Below, piece by piece: positions 1 to 5,369 of a stretch of DNA of 5,781 bases. The position numbers and the translations under genes were made by a program. The DNA comes from JAZFYD01 sp036443405. Lineage in GTDB: Bacteria; Planctomycetota; PLA2. Below the pieces are notes generated by a model. That model did no database searches and was not told the DNA's origin. It was given only the letters and a program-made list of their open reading frames with translations. Each line of letters begins with the position of its first letter. Positions within the stretch are counted from its first letter, which is position 1. The stretch is taken from contig JAZFYD010000207.1 in the NCBI GenBank assembly GCA_036443405.1, forward strand, positions 1-5,781. The letters run 5' to 3'.

Positions 1-531
1 CGTGAGGTACTTCGAGGACGAGAGTCGCTCGAGGCCGGCCGGCGCTTTCATGTGGCCGATCCGAAAACGGCAGAGCGACGTCTTCTGGAGTCCGATTAAC
101 ATGTCCTGAAGCCCGGTGACTTGACTCTTGCTGAAGTCGTATTGCGCCTTGTAGATCACGTTGCCGTGAATCGTGCCTTCGACGTAGAGACGCGCGCGTC
201 GGAAGAACGCGTAGTCGTCCGCGGCGGTCTCCCCCCCGCCCGAAACGGTGCGGTAGTCATCATCGGCGGACAGGAAACCGAAGTCGAACATGATTCGACC
301 ACCCATCTTGAGCTTGAATTTCTTGTCCGCCGTTTCCAGGCGCAGTCCGTCTTTCCAGAAGGCCTTCAACGTGTTGTCTGCGGCCTTCTCGGCCGCCTTT
401 TCGGAAGCCGCGAGATACGCATCCACTTCCTTGTCCAGGGTGAACGCCACCTTCTGGTCCGCGCTCGCGGCCGAGCCAAAAAGCGCCATCGCAAGGACGA
501 GCCCAAACGCCGTCCTCAACAGATTCCACAT
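1..531 (-). CDS. Phosphate-selective porin (OprP/OprO family), 3' end beyond window
   Basis: The first 177 codons are open and continue past the left edge. Residues 1-24 form a Sec signal peptide: a short positive start, the hydrophobic run LVLAMALF, and an ASA cleavage site before DQ. An Ala/Lys-rich stretch (about 25-62) follows. From about residue 66 the beta-barrel pattern begins: KFKLKMGGRIMFDFGF, then FFRRARLYVEGTIHGNVIYKAQYDF (split here as FFRRARLYVEG at 109-119 and NVIYKAQYDF after it), then RIGHMKAPAGLERLSSSKY near the edge. This order matches the Porin_O_P (OprP/OprO) family: an outer-membrane trimeric anion channel, often phosphate- or polyphosphate-selective. Substrate is inferred from family only, since the loop lysines lie mostly outside the window. 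The ATG at 531 is supported by GGAGGAG eight bases upstream. It lies alone, about 480 bases downstream of citrate synthase, so it probably has its own promoter. Confidence 0.88.
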   Translation of the reverse strand, partial: MWNLLRTAFGLVLAMALFGSAASADQKVAFTLDKEVDAYLAASEKAAEKAADNTLKAFWKDGLRLETADKKFKLKMGGRIMFDFGFLSADDDYRTVSGGGETAADDYAFFRRARLYVEGTIHGNVIYKAQYDFSKSQVTGLQDMLIGLQKTSLCRFRIGHMKAPAGLERLSSSKYLT

Positions 532-539
532 TCCTACGT

Positions 540-546
540 CTCCTCC
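540..546 (-). promoter_or_regulatory. Strong ribosome binding site of the porin gene
   Basis: On the minus strand GGAGGAG lies 8 bases before the ATG at 531. It is the strongest Shine-Dalgarno match in the window and fixes the start of the porin, giving a protein that begins directly with a signal peptide. Confidence 0.75.
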
Positions 547-968
547 GAAAGTTGAAGAGTCATTCCGGACCGTCGTGACGTCCGACGAGCGCGCATCGCA
601 AGCGCGCCACATCAAGAGTACCCAACGGGCACGCCAACTTTCGGCACCCAAACCACCGGGCGATTTGGCGCAACACAAGTGATTCGACACCGTCGACTCG
701 GAAGTCCGCCCGCTGTTTTGGCGATTCCCTTCTCGCGGGCCCAGGCAATGGTGAACCCGATGGAAGCGACGTCGCCTCGCCCGACCAAAACAACGTCCCG
801 CCGCAGCGACTCGCACGCGCCCCGGGGTTCGCTTCGCGGCCACGACGGACCGGGAGAAGACCGCTCTTAGCCAAGTCTCGCGAGCGCGACGTTGGGCACT
901 CCGGCGGCACGTAACCTCCAGCGTCGCAGCGATTTACGCCTCGTATGTGGGGACGCGAGGCCTCCGCT
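547..968. other. Intergenic region without a convincing gene
   Basis: This is the leader and upstream region of the porin gene. The open frames present (for example minus 560-910 and plus 679-870) give Arg/Pro/Gly-rich translations with no recognisable domain, poor starts and no ribosome binding site, so I do not call them genes. A dyad CGTCG-N7-CGACG (571-587), centred on GACGTC, lies about 40-56 bases upstream of the porin start and might be an operator. A GCGCGC-N7-GCGCGC inverted repeat (589-607) is next to it. I could not find a good sigma-70 -35/-10 pair for the porin. Confidence 0.5.
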
Positions 969-988
969 CCAACCGCGTCAGCGGTTGG
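969..988 (-). terminator. Perfect hairpin 3' of citrate synthase (terminator-like)
   Basis: Read on the minus strand, an 8-bp perfect stem (CCAACCGC / GCGGTTGG) closes a TGAC tetraloop, 25 bases after the citrate synthase stop. No U-run follows, so an intrinsic terminator of the classic type is not shown. It may instead slow polymerase or protect a transcript 3' end. A hairpin with the same design and loop type (TTAC) follows gcvH at 5219-5238. Confidence 0.45.
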
Positions 989-1000
989 GCCAACAACAAC

Positions 1001-1012
1001 GCAGGGCCCTGC
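1001..1012. repeat. 12-bp perfect palindrome just after the citrate synthase stop
   Basis: GCAGGGCCCTGC is self-complementary over all 12 bases and begins one base past the TAG of the citrate synthase gene. Together with the hairpin at 969-988 it gives two adjacent dyads in the 3' untranslated region. As RNA it could form only a short loop after opening the centre. Confidence 0.5.
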
Positions 1013-1013
1013 C

Positions 1014-2174
1014 CTACAACGATTGCTTGGGCTGCTCTTCCGCCACGTAGCGCGGGCGGTAGATCGGAACGCCCTTGCCGCCGCGCAGCGTGTGACGTTC
1101 GTCGATGATCTGCGCCGCGATGCCCACTACGCGCGACCAACCGAACAGCACGGTGTAGTACTCCGGTTCGTTCAAACCGGCGGCACAGAGCAGCGATCCT
1201 GATATCGCGTCCACGTTCGGATACGGGTTCGAGATCTTCGGATGCTCCTTGAGGATCGGCGGCACGACCTTGCGCAGTGCGAGCGCGGTCCGCACGAGCG
1301 GGTGGTCGCCGAAGTGCTCCTCACCGAAGGCGTACTGCACACGCGCACGCGGGTCTTCCGCGCGCAACACCGCATGGCCGAATCCGAAGACCTTGCCGCC
1401 TTTCGCGACGAGGTCCCGAACAAACCTCTCGATCTCGGCTTCGTCCGATGTCCCGACCTCTTGCACGAACTTGAGGCACTCCTGGTTCGCGCGGCCGTGG
1501 AGCGGGCCATAGAGCGCGCCCATCGCGCCGGCCAGCGAAACATAGACGCCGGCCAAACCCGAGGCGACGGCCTTGCCGGTGAACGTCGACAGGTTTCCGC
1601 CCCCGTGATCCATGTGCAACACGTGGAAGAGGCGCAGCAATTCCGGAAGTTGCTCGTGCCCCGAAGGAACACCGAGCATGTGCGAGAAGTTCGCGCCGTA
1701 GCTGAGGTCGTCGCGCGGCGGAATCGGTTCGCCCCATCCTTCGCGCAACCGGAAGATCGCCGCGGTCACCACGTTGATGCGCGCGATCATGTTCAGCGTG
1801 TCTTGTTTGTAGTCGCCGGTCTTGCCGGCCATGCCGAGCGCCAGGAGTCCGGTGATGAACCACTCCATCGGATGCGCGTCCGACGGCAGGCTCTTGAGCG
1901 TCGTGAACACCGCGTCCGGGACGGACTGGCGCGACCGGAGGTCCGTGCGAAACGCCTCCAACTCCTCGTCGGTGGGCAGACGCTTGTTGAGCAGGAGGTA
2001 GATCACCTTCTCGGTCGGCAGCGGCGCGAGCTGGTCGATCGCATAACCGACGTAGGAAACCCCGGTCTCCTTGTCGACTGAACTCGTTCGACAGGTCCCA
2101 ACGGGGAAGCCGCGCAAGCCTGTGTCGAGCTGGTTTTCGTGGATTTCGTAGAGAACTTTGTCGTTATCCGGCAT
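1014..2174 (-). CDS. gltA: Citrate synthase, mitochondrial-like type
   Basis: A 386-residue citrate synthase, condensing acetyl-CoA and oxaloacetate to citrate as the entry step of the TCA cycle in the cytoplasm. Active-site landmarks, compared with pig heart enzyme from memory: HMDHGGGN (His190, pig His238), GPLHGRANQ (His226, pig His274), GFGHAVLRAEDPR (His267 and Arg276, pig His320 and Arg329), NPYPNVDAISG (Asp322, pig Asp375), FGWSR (Arg347) and a YRPR tail. NPxPNVDAxSG, YYTVLFGxSR and AxFSHMLG resemble the eukaryotic enzyme more than the E. coli hexameric type. A 2-methylcitrate synthase is less likely but not excluded. It lacks the ~45-residue N-terminal helical extension of mitochondrial enzymes. 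I chose ATG 2174: AAGG and GAGG precede it, while the longer frame begins at TTG 2222, inside a promoter-like -35 box. It has a promoter candidate of its own and follows the phosphoesterase gene by 69 bases. Confidence 0.95.
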   Translation of the reverse strand: MPDNDKVLYEIHENQLDTGLRGFPVGTCRTSSVDKETGVSYVGYAIDQLAPLPTEKVIYLLLNKRLPTDEELEAFRTDLRSRQSVPDAVFTTLKSLPSDAHPMEWFITGLLALGMAGKTGDYKQDTLNMIARINVVTAAIFRLREGWGEPIPPRDDLSYGANFSHMLGVPSGHEQLPELLRLFHVLHMDHGGGNLSTFTGKAVASGLAGVYVSLAGAMGALYGPLHGRANQECLKFVQEVGTSDEAEIERFVRDLVAKGGKVFGFGHAVLRAEDPRARVQYAFGEEHFGDHPLVRTALALRKVVPPILKEHPKISNPYPNVDAISGSLLCAAGLNEPEYYTVLFGWSRVVGIAAQIIDERHTLRGGKGVPIYRPRYVAEEQPKQSL

Positions 2175-2177
2175 GTG

Positions 2178-2186
2178 CCTCGCCTT
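2178..2186 (-). promoter_or_regulatory. Ribosome binding site that decides the citrate synthase start
   Basis: On the minus strand AAGGCGAGG ends 3 bases before ATG 2174, with its AAGG part at 8 bases. Nothing comparable supports the upstream in-frame TTG at 2222. Confidence 0.5.
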
Positions 2187-2193
2187 GCCGTTG

Positions 2194-2222
2194 AAGGTAA
2201 GAGCGGAGGCCCGTTCCGTCAA
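2194..2222 (-). promoter_or_regulatory. Candidate sigma-70-type promoter of citrate synthase
   Basis: On the minus strand TTGACG (2222-2217, 5 of 6 bases of the -35 consensus) is followed after exactly 17 bases by TACCTT (2199-2194, 3 of 6 of the -10 consensus). Transcription would start near 2187, giving a short leader that still contains the ribosome binding site. The -10 is weak, so this is a candidate only. Confidence 0.35.
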
Positions 2223-2225
2223 TCT

Positions 2226-2237
2226 CTGCGGCCGCAG
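2226..2237. repeat. 12-bp perfect palindrome between phosphoesterase and citrate synthase
   Basis: CTGCGGCCGCAG is self-complementary and lies 6 bases past the phosphoesterase stop and just upstream of the -35 candidate of citrate synthase. That position would suit an operator or a weak 3' stem; no further evidence distinguishes these from chance in GC-rich DNA. Confidence 0.35.
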
Positions 2238-2243
2238 CCGATG

Positions 2244-2939
2244 TCAGGAAAGCGCTATTTCACGCGGCTGGAAGCCCGTCGCGTCGGCTGCAACGAAATG
2301 GTAATGAACGCCGCGCCGCTCCCCTTGAAGCGCAAATCGATGGTCGCTGCCGTGCAGGTGGCCGAACACGCAGGCGCGCACCCCGGCCGCCTCGAGTAGC
2401 GGCACGAACTCGGTGTCCCCGAACCCCTCGTAGGCCGGCGGAAAGTGAAGCATCGCGACGAGGGTTTCAAAGCGGTCGCCCGCCGCTTCGATCGAAAGTC
2501 GCAGGCGATCGACCTCGCGGCGGTAGATCTTCTCGTCGTGCTCGGTGGAATGGGGCGCGCCGGGCGCCGACCAGCCCCGTGTGCCGACCACGCCGAGCCC
2601 TGAGCCGAGGTCCACCGCGTTGTTTTGCAGCAGCGTCATGGACTCCGGCAGCACCTTCTCCACCTTGGATTTGCTCGTCCACCAGTAGTCGTGGTTGCCC
2701 TTCAGCAGGATCTTCCGGCCCGGGAGATCGGCGATCAGGCGCAGGTCGACGAGCGCTTCCTCGAGACTCATGCCCCAGGAAATGTCGCCGGCGACCAGCA
2801 CCGTGTCGTCCTCGCCCACCGTGGCCCGCCACTGTTCTTGCAGGCGCTCGGTGTGGCGCTCCCAGGCGGGCCCGAAAACGTCCATCGGTTTGTCGACGGC
2901 CTGGCCCAGATGGGTGTCGGCGATCGCGAACAGCTTCAT
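2244..2939 (-). CDS. Metallophosphoesterase (COG1768-type predicted phosphohydrolase)
   Basis: A 231-residue calcineurin-like phosphoesterase with all metal-binding motifs in order: ADTHLG (Asp8, His10), AGDISWG (Asp52), KGNHDYWW (Asn82, His83), MLHFPP (His165) and FGHLHG (His194, His196). These bind a two-metal centre that hydrolyses phosphomono- or diesters. DKPMDVFGPAWERH near the N-terminus, GDISWGMxLEEA, the WW after GNHD and the C-terminal GVHYHFVAADATGFxP match the COG1768 group, whose substrate I do not know. There is no signal peptide, so it acts in the cytoplasm. Its ATG overlaps the stop of the TorD-like gene as ATGA (2936-2939), which implies translational coupling; its own Shine-Dalgarno is weak. 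An open frame extends upstream to 3635, but that part is antisense-frame noise inside the chaperone gene. Confidence 0.92.
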   Translation of the reverse strand: MKLFAIADTHLGQAVDKPMDVFGPAWERHTERLQEQWRATVGEDDTVLVAGDISWGMSLEEALVDLRLIADLPGRKILLKGNHDYWWTSKSKVEKVLPESMTLLQNNAVDLGSGLGVVGTRGWSAPGAPHSTEHDEKIYRREVDRLRLSIEAAGDRFETLVAMLHFPPAYEGFGDTEFVPLLEAAGVRACVFGHLHGSDHRFALQGERRGVHYHFVAADATGFQPREIALS

Positions 2940-3559
2940 GCGGACTCGTATCGCTGCCGCTCGGTCTCCAGGAACGCCACGACCATCGACGCGAGCCCTC
3001 TGTAAAAGCGGCGATGGGCGTGCCGCGCGACCTCGGCCAACGCCTGCGGCGCCCACGACAGCAGATGCCGCCGGAAAAACGCACGCGCGCGCTGGCGGGC
3101 CTCGGCCTCGTCTGTGGCGCCCTCGCCGGCCGTGGGCAGCGCCGCATCGTCCTCGGCGGCGGTGTCCGCTCCGGCCAACTCGGCCATGATCCCCAGGACC
3201 ACGGAGAGGTGGTCGCAGGGCAGCCCGGCGCCGGCATCGACGCTGAGGCCGTGTTCGGTCAAGAAGCCGCTGACCGCCGCGAGCGGGTCGTCCGTGGCCC
3301 CGGGATAGTCCGAGGCCCGCAACGAAACCTTGCGGAACAGCTCCTCGTACTCGGAGTTCAGCTCCGAGGCCGACGCGGTCGCATCGTGCGCATCCAGAAG
3401 ATCCGACATCAGATCCACGCCCTGCGCTTCGGCGAGCCGCGTCAGGCCCTGCTCGCACAAGCGCCCATAAAGCTCGTGATCGGGCGCGGACGCGAGCAGC
3501 CGCGCGAACAACACGTAAAGCGCGCGCCGAACTTCGCTGGACTCCGCCTGGGACCGCAT
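2936..3559 (-). CDS. TorD-family molecular chaperone
   Basis: An all-helical, 207-residue protein of the TorD/DmsD/NarJ family: cytoplasmic chaperones that bind twin-arginine signal peptides and help load molybdenum cofactor into oxidoreductases. Seen in order: RRALYVLFARLLASAPDHELY (first helix, from residue 11), EYEELF (70-75), the family signature zone LPCDHLSVVLGIMAEL (113-128, compare the usual PDHL...L.FMA.L), FFRRHLLSWAP (161-171) and RFYRGLA (184-190). An Ala/Asp/Glu-rich insert (about 129-155) lengthens the loop after the signature. No molybdoenzyme gene lies in the window, so its client is unknown and it could serve a different partner. ATG 3559 has no good ribosome binding site; TTG 3589, ten codons upstream, has GAAGGTGG before it and is a real alternative start. 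It is first in a coupled pair with the phosphoesterase. Confidence 0.8.
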   Translation of the reverse strand: MRSQAESSEVRRALYVLFARLLASAPDHELYGRLCEQGLTRLAEAQGVDLMSDLLDAHDATASASELNSEYEELFRKVSLRASDYPGATDDPLAAVSGFLTEHGLSVDAGAGLPCDHLSVVLGIMAELAGADTAAEDDAALPTAGEGATDEAEARQRARAFFRRHLLSWAPQALAEVARHAHRRFYRGLASMVVAFLETERQRYESA

Positions 3560-3589
3560 CGGCGAAAGCGTAGGCGCGCGAACGGTCAA

Positions 3590-3679
3590 GGTCCACCTTC
3601 ACCCAGCGCGCGCAAAACGCCGTGGCGTCTGGCAACTGGATGGAACCGCGCGGAGAGCCTAGACTCTGGCCGCTTTCGC
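3590..3679. promoter_or_regulatory. Divergent intergenic region between chaperone and gcvT
   Basis: These 90 bases must contain the promoters of both the minus-strand chaperone operon and the plus-strand gcvTH operon. On the minus strand TTGCCA (3635-3630) is a 5 of 6 match to a -35 box, but no acceptable -10 follows at 16-18 bases. The region is too short for, and lacks the core of, a glycine riboswitch. Confidence 0.45.
3637..3665 (+). promoter_or_regulatory. Candidate promoter of gcvTH with short leader
   Basis: TAGACT (3660-3665, 4 of 6 of the -10 consensus) lies 14 bases before the gcvT ATG. A weak -35 (TGGATG, 3 of 6) is 17 bases upstream. A start about 7 bases downstream would leave a leader of under 10 bases, fitting the absence of a ribosome binding site. 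The box sits in the loop of a small AGAG-N6-CTCT dyad (3654-3667). The same TAGACT box precedes lgt. Confidence 0.4.
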
Positions 3680-4795
3680 ATGAGTGAACTGAAATCGACC
3701 CCCCTGACCGAGTGGCATCGCAGTCACGGCGCGCGCATGGTGCCGTTTGCCGGGTTCGAGATGCCCGTGCAATACAAAAACGGCATCCAGGAAGAGGTCC
3801 GCTGCGTCCGCAACGAAGTCGGGCTCTTCGATCTCTGCCACATGGGCCGGCTGGTTCTCACCGGTCCGGACCGCGTGGCGGCGGCCGACCGCGTTCTGTC
3901 ACAGAACGTCGGCAAGTTGAAGGAAGGGATGATCCGGTACGGGCTGATCACGACTCCGGACGGCACCGTGATCGACGACGTCCTGATCTACAAGGGCGCC
4001 GACGAGGTCCATGTCGTGATCAACGCCTCCGGGCGCGAGGCCGACGACGCCTGGTTCCGCGAACAGACCGCCTCGTTCGACGTCGAGATCCAAAACGTCT
4101 CGGACGACCAGGCGATGATCGCGCTGCAGGGCCCGAACTCGAAGGCAATCCTGCCCGCCGTGTGTAACGTCGACCTCACGGCGCTCAAGTACTACAGGTT
4201 CACGCCGGGCAAACTGCTGGACGGAATCGACGCGCTCGTATCGCGAACCGGCTACACCGGCGAAGACGGCTTCGAGCTGTTTTTCCCGAAAGAGCACGCG
4301 ACCACGGTTTGGGACGCGCTGCTCGCGACCGGCCACGGAGTGCAGCCGATCGGGCTGGGCGCGCGCGACATCTGCCGGACAGAAGCGGGCATGCCGCTCT
4401 ACGGCCACGAACTGAGCCGGGAGATCACGCCGCTCGAGGCCGGCGTCATGTTCGGTGTCGATCTCGAAAAGGAGTTCATCGGGCGCGATCCGCTCGTCGC
4501 CATGAAAGAGGCCGGCGTCCCGCGCGCGCTCATCGGGTTGAACATCGAAGGCAAGCGCGTGCCGCGCGAAGGCTGCGCTGTCTCGATGAACGGCAAGGCG
4601 GTCGGCATCGTCACCAGCGGAACGTTCAGTCCGACCCTGGAACGCCCCATTGCGATGGCGCTCGTTTCCGCGGACGCCGCCACCGAAGGCCTCGCCGTCG
4701 AGGTCGACGTTCGCGGCCGTCCGGTCGGCGCTACCGTCGACGGATTGCCGTTTTACAGCCGCAAACGCAAGAAATCATCGCCGGGCAAGAGCTAG
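3680..4795 (+). CDS. gcvT: Glycine cleavage system T protein (aminomethyltransferase)
   Basis: A 371-residue T protein. It transfers the aminomethyl carbon from lipoyl-H protein to tetrahydrofolate, making 5,10-methylene-THF and releasing ammonia, in the cytoplasm. The GCV_T folate-binding domain covers about residues 8-265: MVPFAGFEMPVQY (20-32), FDLCHMG (50-56), GTVIDDVLIY (95-104, holding the catalytic Asp near 100), TGYTGEDGFELFF (from about 188) and GARDICRTEAGMPLYGHELS (about 227-246). The C-terminal barrel (about 275-365) has VTSGTFSPTLERPIAMALV and ends in LPFY plus a basic tail. The usual SHMGE is CHMGR here. ATG 3680 gives the family-typical start; the frame is open far upstream, but that part is antisense to two real genes. 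gcvH follows after 20 bases. Length is normal and no frameshift is seen. Confidence 0.96.
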   Translation: MSELKSTPLTEWHRSHGARMVPFAGFEMPVQYKNGIQEEVRCVRNEVGLFDLCHMGRLVLTGPDRVAAADRVLSQNVGKLKEGMIRYGLITTPDGTVIDDVLIYKGADEVHVVINASGREADDAWFREQTASFDVEIQNVSDDQAMIALQGPNSKAILPAVCNVDLTALKYYRFTPGKLLDGIDALVSRTGYTGEDGFELFFPKEHATTVWDALLATGHGVQPIGLGARDICRTEAGMPLYGHELSREITPLEAGVMFGVDLEKEFIGRDPLVAMKEAGVPRALIGLNIEGKRVPREGCAVSMNGKAVGIVTSGTFSPTLERPIAMALVSADAATEGLAVEVDVRGRPVGATVDGLPFYSRKRKKSSPGKS

Positions 4796-4805
4796 GCGAT
4801 TTCCC

Positions 4806-4810
4806 GGGAG
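4806..4810 (+). promoter_or_regulatory. Ribosome binding site of gcvH
   Basis: GGGAG lies 5 bases before ATG 4816, within the 20-base gap after gcvT. It selects this ATG over the open frame that runs upstream through gcvT in another frame. Confidence 0.6.
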
Positions 4811-4815
4811 TAACC

Positions 4816-5211
4816 ATGGACCGCCCCGCAGACGCACGTTTCGCCGAGAGTCACGAATGGGTGATAATCGATGGTGACACCGCCACCTTGGGTGTGTCGG
4901 ATTTCGCTATCGAACATCTGGGCGACCTCGTTTTTGTCGATCTGCCCGAAGCGGGGGGCGAACTCGAGAAGGGCGGAACGGTCTGCGAGATCGAATCGGT
5001 CAAGGCGGTCGGTGAGGTCTACAGCCCGGTGTCCGGCACGATCACGGAGGTCAACTCGGGATTGGCCGACGAGACCGCGCCGCTGTCCAGCGACCCGTTC
5101 GGCGCGGGTTGGCTCGTGAAGATCAAACTCAACGATGCGTCGGAAGCGGAAGCGCTGATGGACGTCACTGCGTACGAGGCCTATCTGGAGACCGCGGATC
5201 CCGGGCCGTAA
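4816..5211 (+). CDS. gcvH: Glycine cleavage system H protein
   Basis: A 131-residue lipoyl carrier, close to the family's usual 125-130. It shuttles the methylamine group from P protein to T protein and is re-oxidised by L protein (dihydrolipoamide dehydrogenase). Seen: FAESHEWV at the N-terminus, LGVSDFAIEHLGDLVFVDLPEAG (from 25, the conserved start of the hybrid-motif fold), and the lipoylation site EIESVKAVGEVYSPVSG with Lys63 as the attachment residue. GWLVKIKL and the AYEAYL tail complete the fold. It is cotranscribed with gcvT. The P-protein genes, often next in order, are not here: a hairpin and repeats follow the stop, then lgt. Confidence 0.96.
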   Translation: MDRPADARFAESHEWVIIDGDTATLGVSDFAIEHLGDLVFVDLPEAGGELEKGGTVCEIESVKAVGEVYSPVSGTITEVNSGLADETAPLSSDPFGAGWLVKIKLNDASEAEALMDVTAYEAYLETADPGP

Positions 5212-5218
5212 TTCTTGC

Positions 5219-5238
5219 TCAACGGCTTACGCCGTTGA
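5219..5238 (+). terminator. Perfect hairpin 3' of gcvH (terminator-like)
   Basis: An 8-bp perfect stem (TCAACGGC / GCCGTTGA) closes a TTAC tetraloop, 7 bases past the gcvH stop. The stem can be extended by an outer GC pair around a one- to two-base bulge. No T-run follows; instead the CCTCGCATTC repeats begin. It probably marks the end of the gcvTH transcript, but an intrinsic terminator is not proved. Confidence 0.5.
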
Positions 5239-5240
5239 AG

Positions 5241-5338
5241 CCTCGCATTCCAACGCTCCCTCGCATTCTCCACCGCCTCCCTCGCATCCGGTCGCATCCC
5301 ACGCATCCCACCAGCGTCCCTCGCATTCCAACGCCTCC
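5241..5338 (+). repeat. Degenerate tandem repeat of CCTCGCATYC units
   Basis: CCTCGCATTC or CCTCGCATCC occurs at 5241, 5259, 5280 and 5319, with shorter GTCGCATCC (5291) and CACGCATCC (5300) copies between. Spacing is about 18-21 bases, then tighter. The 16-base CCTCGCATTCCAACGC is identical at 5241-5256 and 5319-5334. The tract is pyrimidine-rich on the plus strand and non-coding. The rest of the gcvH-lgt gap (5339-5369) holds only the lgt -10 candidate. Confidence 0.75.
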
Positions 5339-5354
5339 TTCCACTGGCTCCCCT

Positions 5355-5360
5355 TAGACT
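5355..5360 (+). promoter_or_regulatory. Candidate -10 box of lgt, near-leaderless
   Basis: TAGACT lies 9 bases before the lgt GTG at 5370, so transcription would begin at or within a few bases of the start codon. No -35 match is present at 16-18 bases upstream, where the tandem repeat ends. It also supplies the in-frame TAG that limits the lgt frame upstream. Identical in sequence to the gcvT box. Confidence 0.35.
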
Positions 5361-5369
5361 GGCGCTCCC

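Noticed and set aside
616..640. Sigma-54-like promoter for the porin on the minus strand (TGGCGTGCCCGTTGG)
   Set aside because: The -24 half and TTG fit, but the essential -12 GC is GG, and no activator gene or site supports it.
560..910. A 116-codon minus-strand open frame in the porin-citrate synthase gap
   Set aside because: No ribosome binding site, no recognisable domain, composition of random GC-rich DNA.
1242..2081. A 279-codon plus-strand open frame
   Set aside because: It lies wholly antisense to citrate synthase, has an Arg/Val/Glu-rich composition without domains, and comes from the high GC of the third codon position on the other strand.
2940..3635. Upstream extension of the phosphoesterase to a 463-residue protein
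   Set aside because: This part overlaps the chaperone gene in another frame and has no domain; MKLFAIADTHLG is the natural N-terminus.
2579..3679. A long in-frame extension upstream of gcvT, giving a 738-residue fusion
   Set aside because: The extension is antisense to the phosphoesterase and chaperone genes, is low-complexity Arg/Pro/Gly sequence, and gcvT starts normally at 3680.
3650..3679. Glycine riboswitch upstream of gcvT
   Set aside because: GGAGAG is present, but the other conserved core elements are missing and only 28 bases separate it from the start codon, too few for an aptamer.
4309..4815. Upstream extension of gcvH to 300 residues
   Set aside because: It is the +1-frame shadow of gcvT, and gcvH has a proper ribosome binding site and family-length start at 4816.
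5241..5338. CRISPR array
   Set aside because: Units are about 10-16 bases, degenerate and irregularly spaced, with no unique spacers of uniform length and no cas gene.
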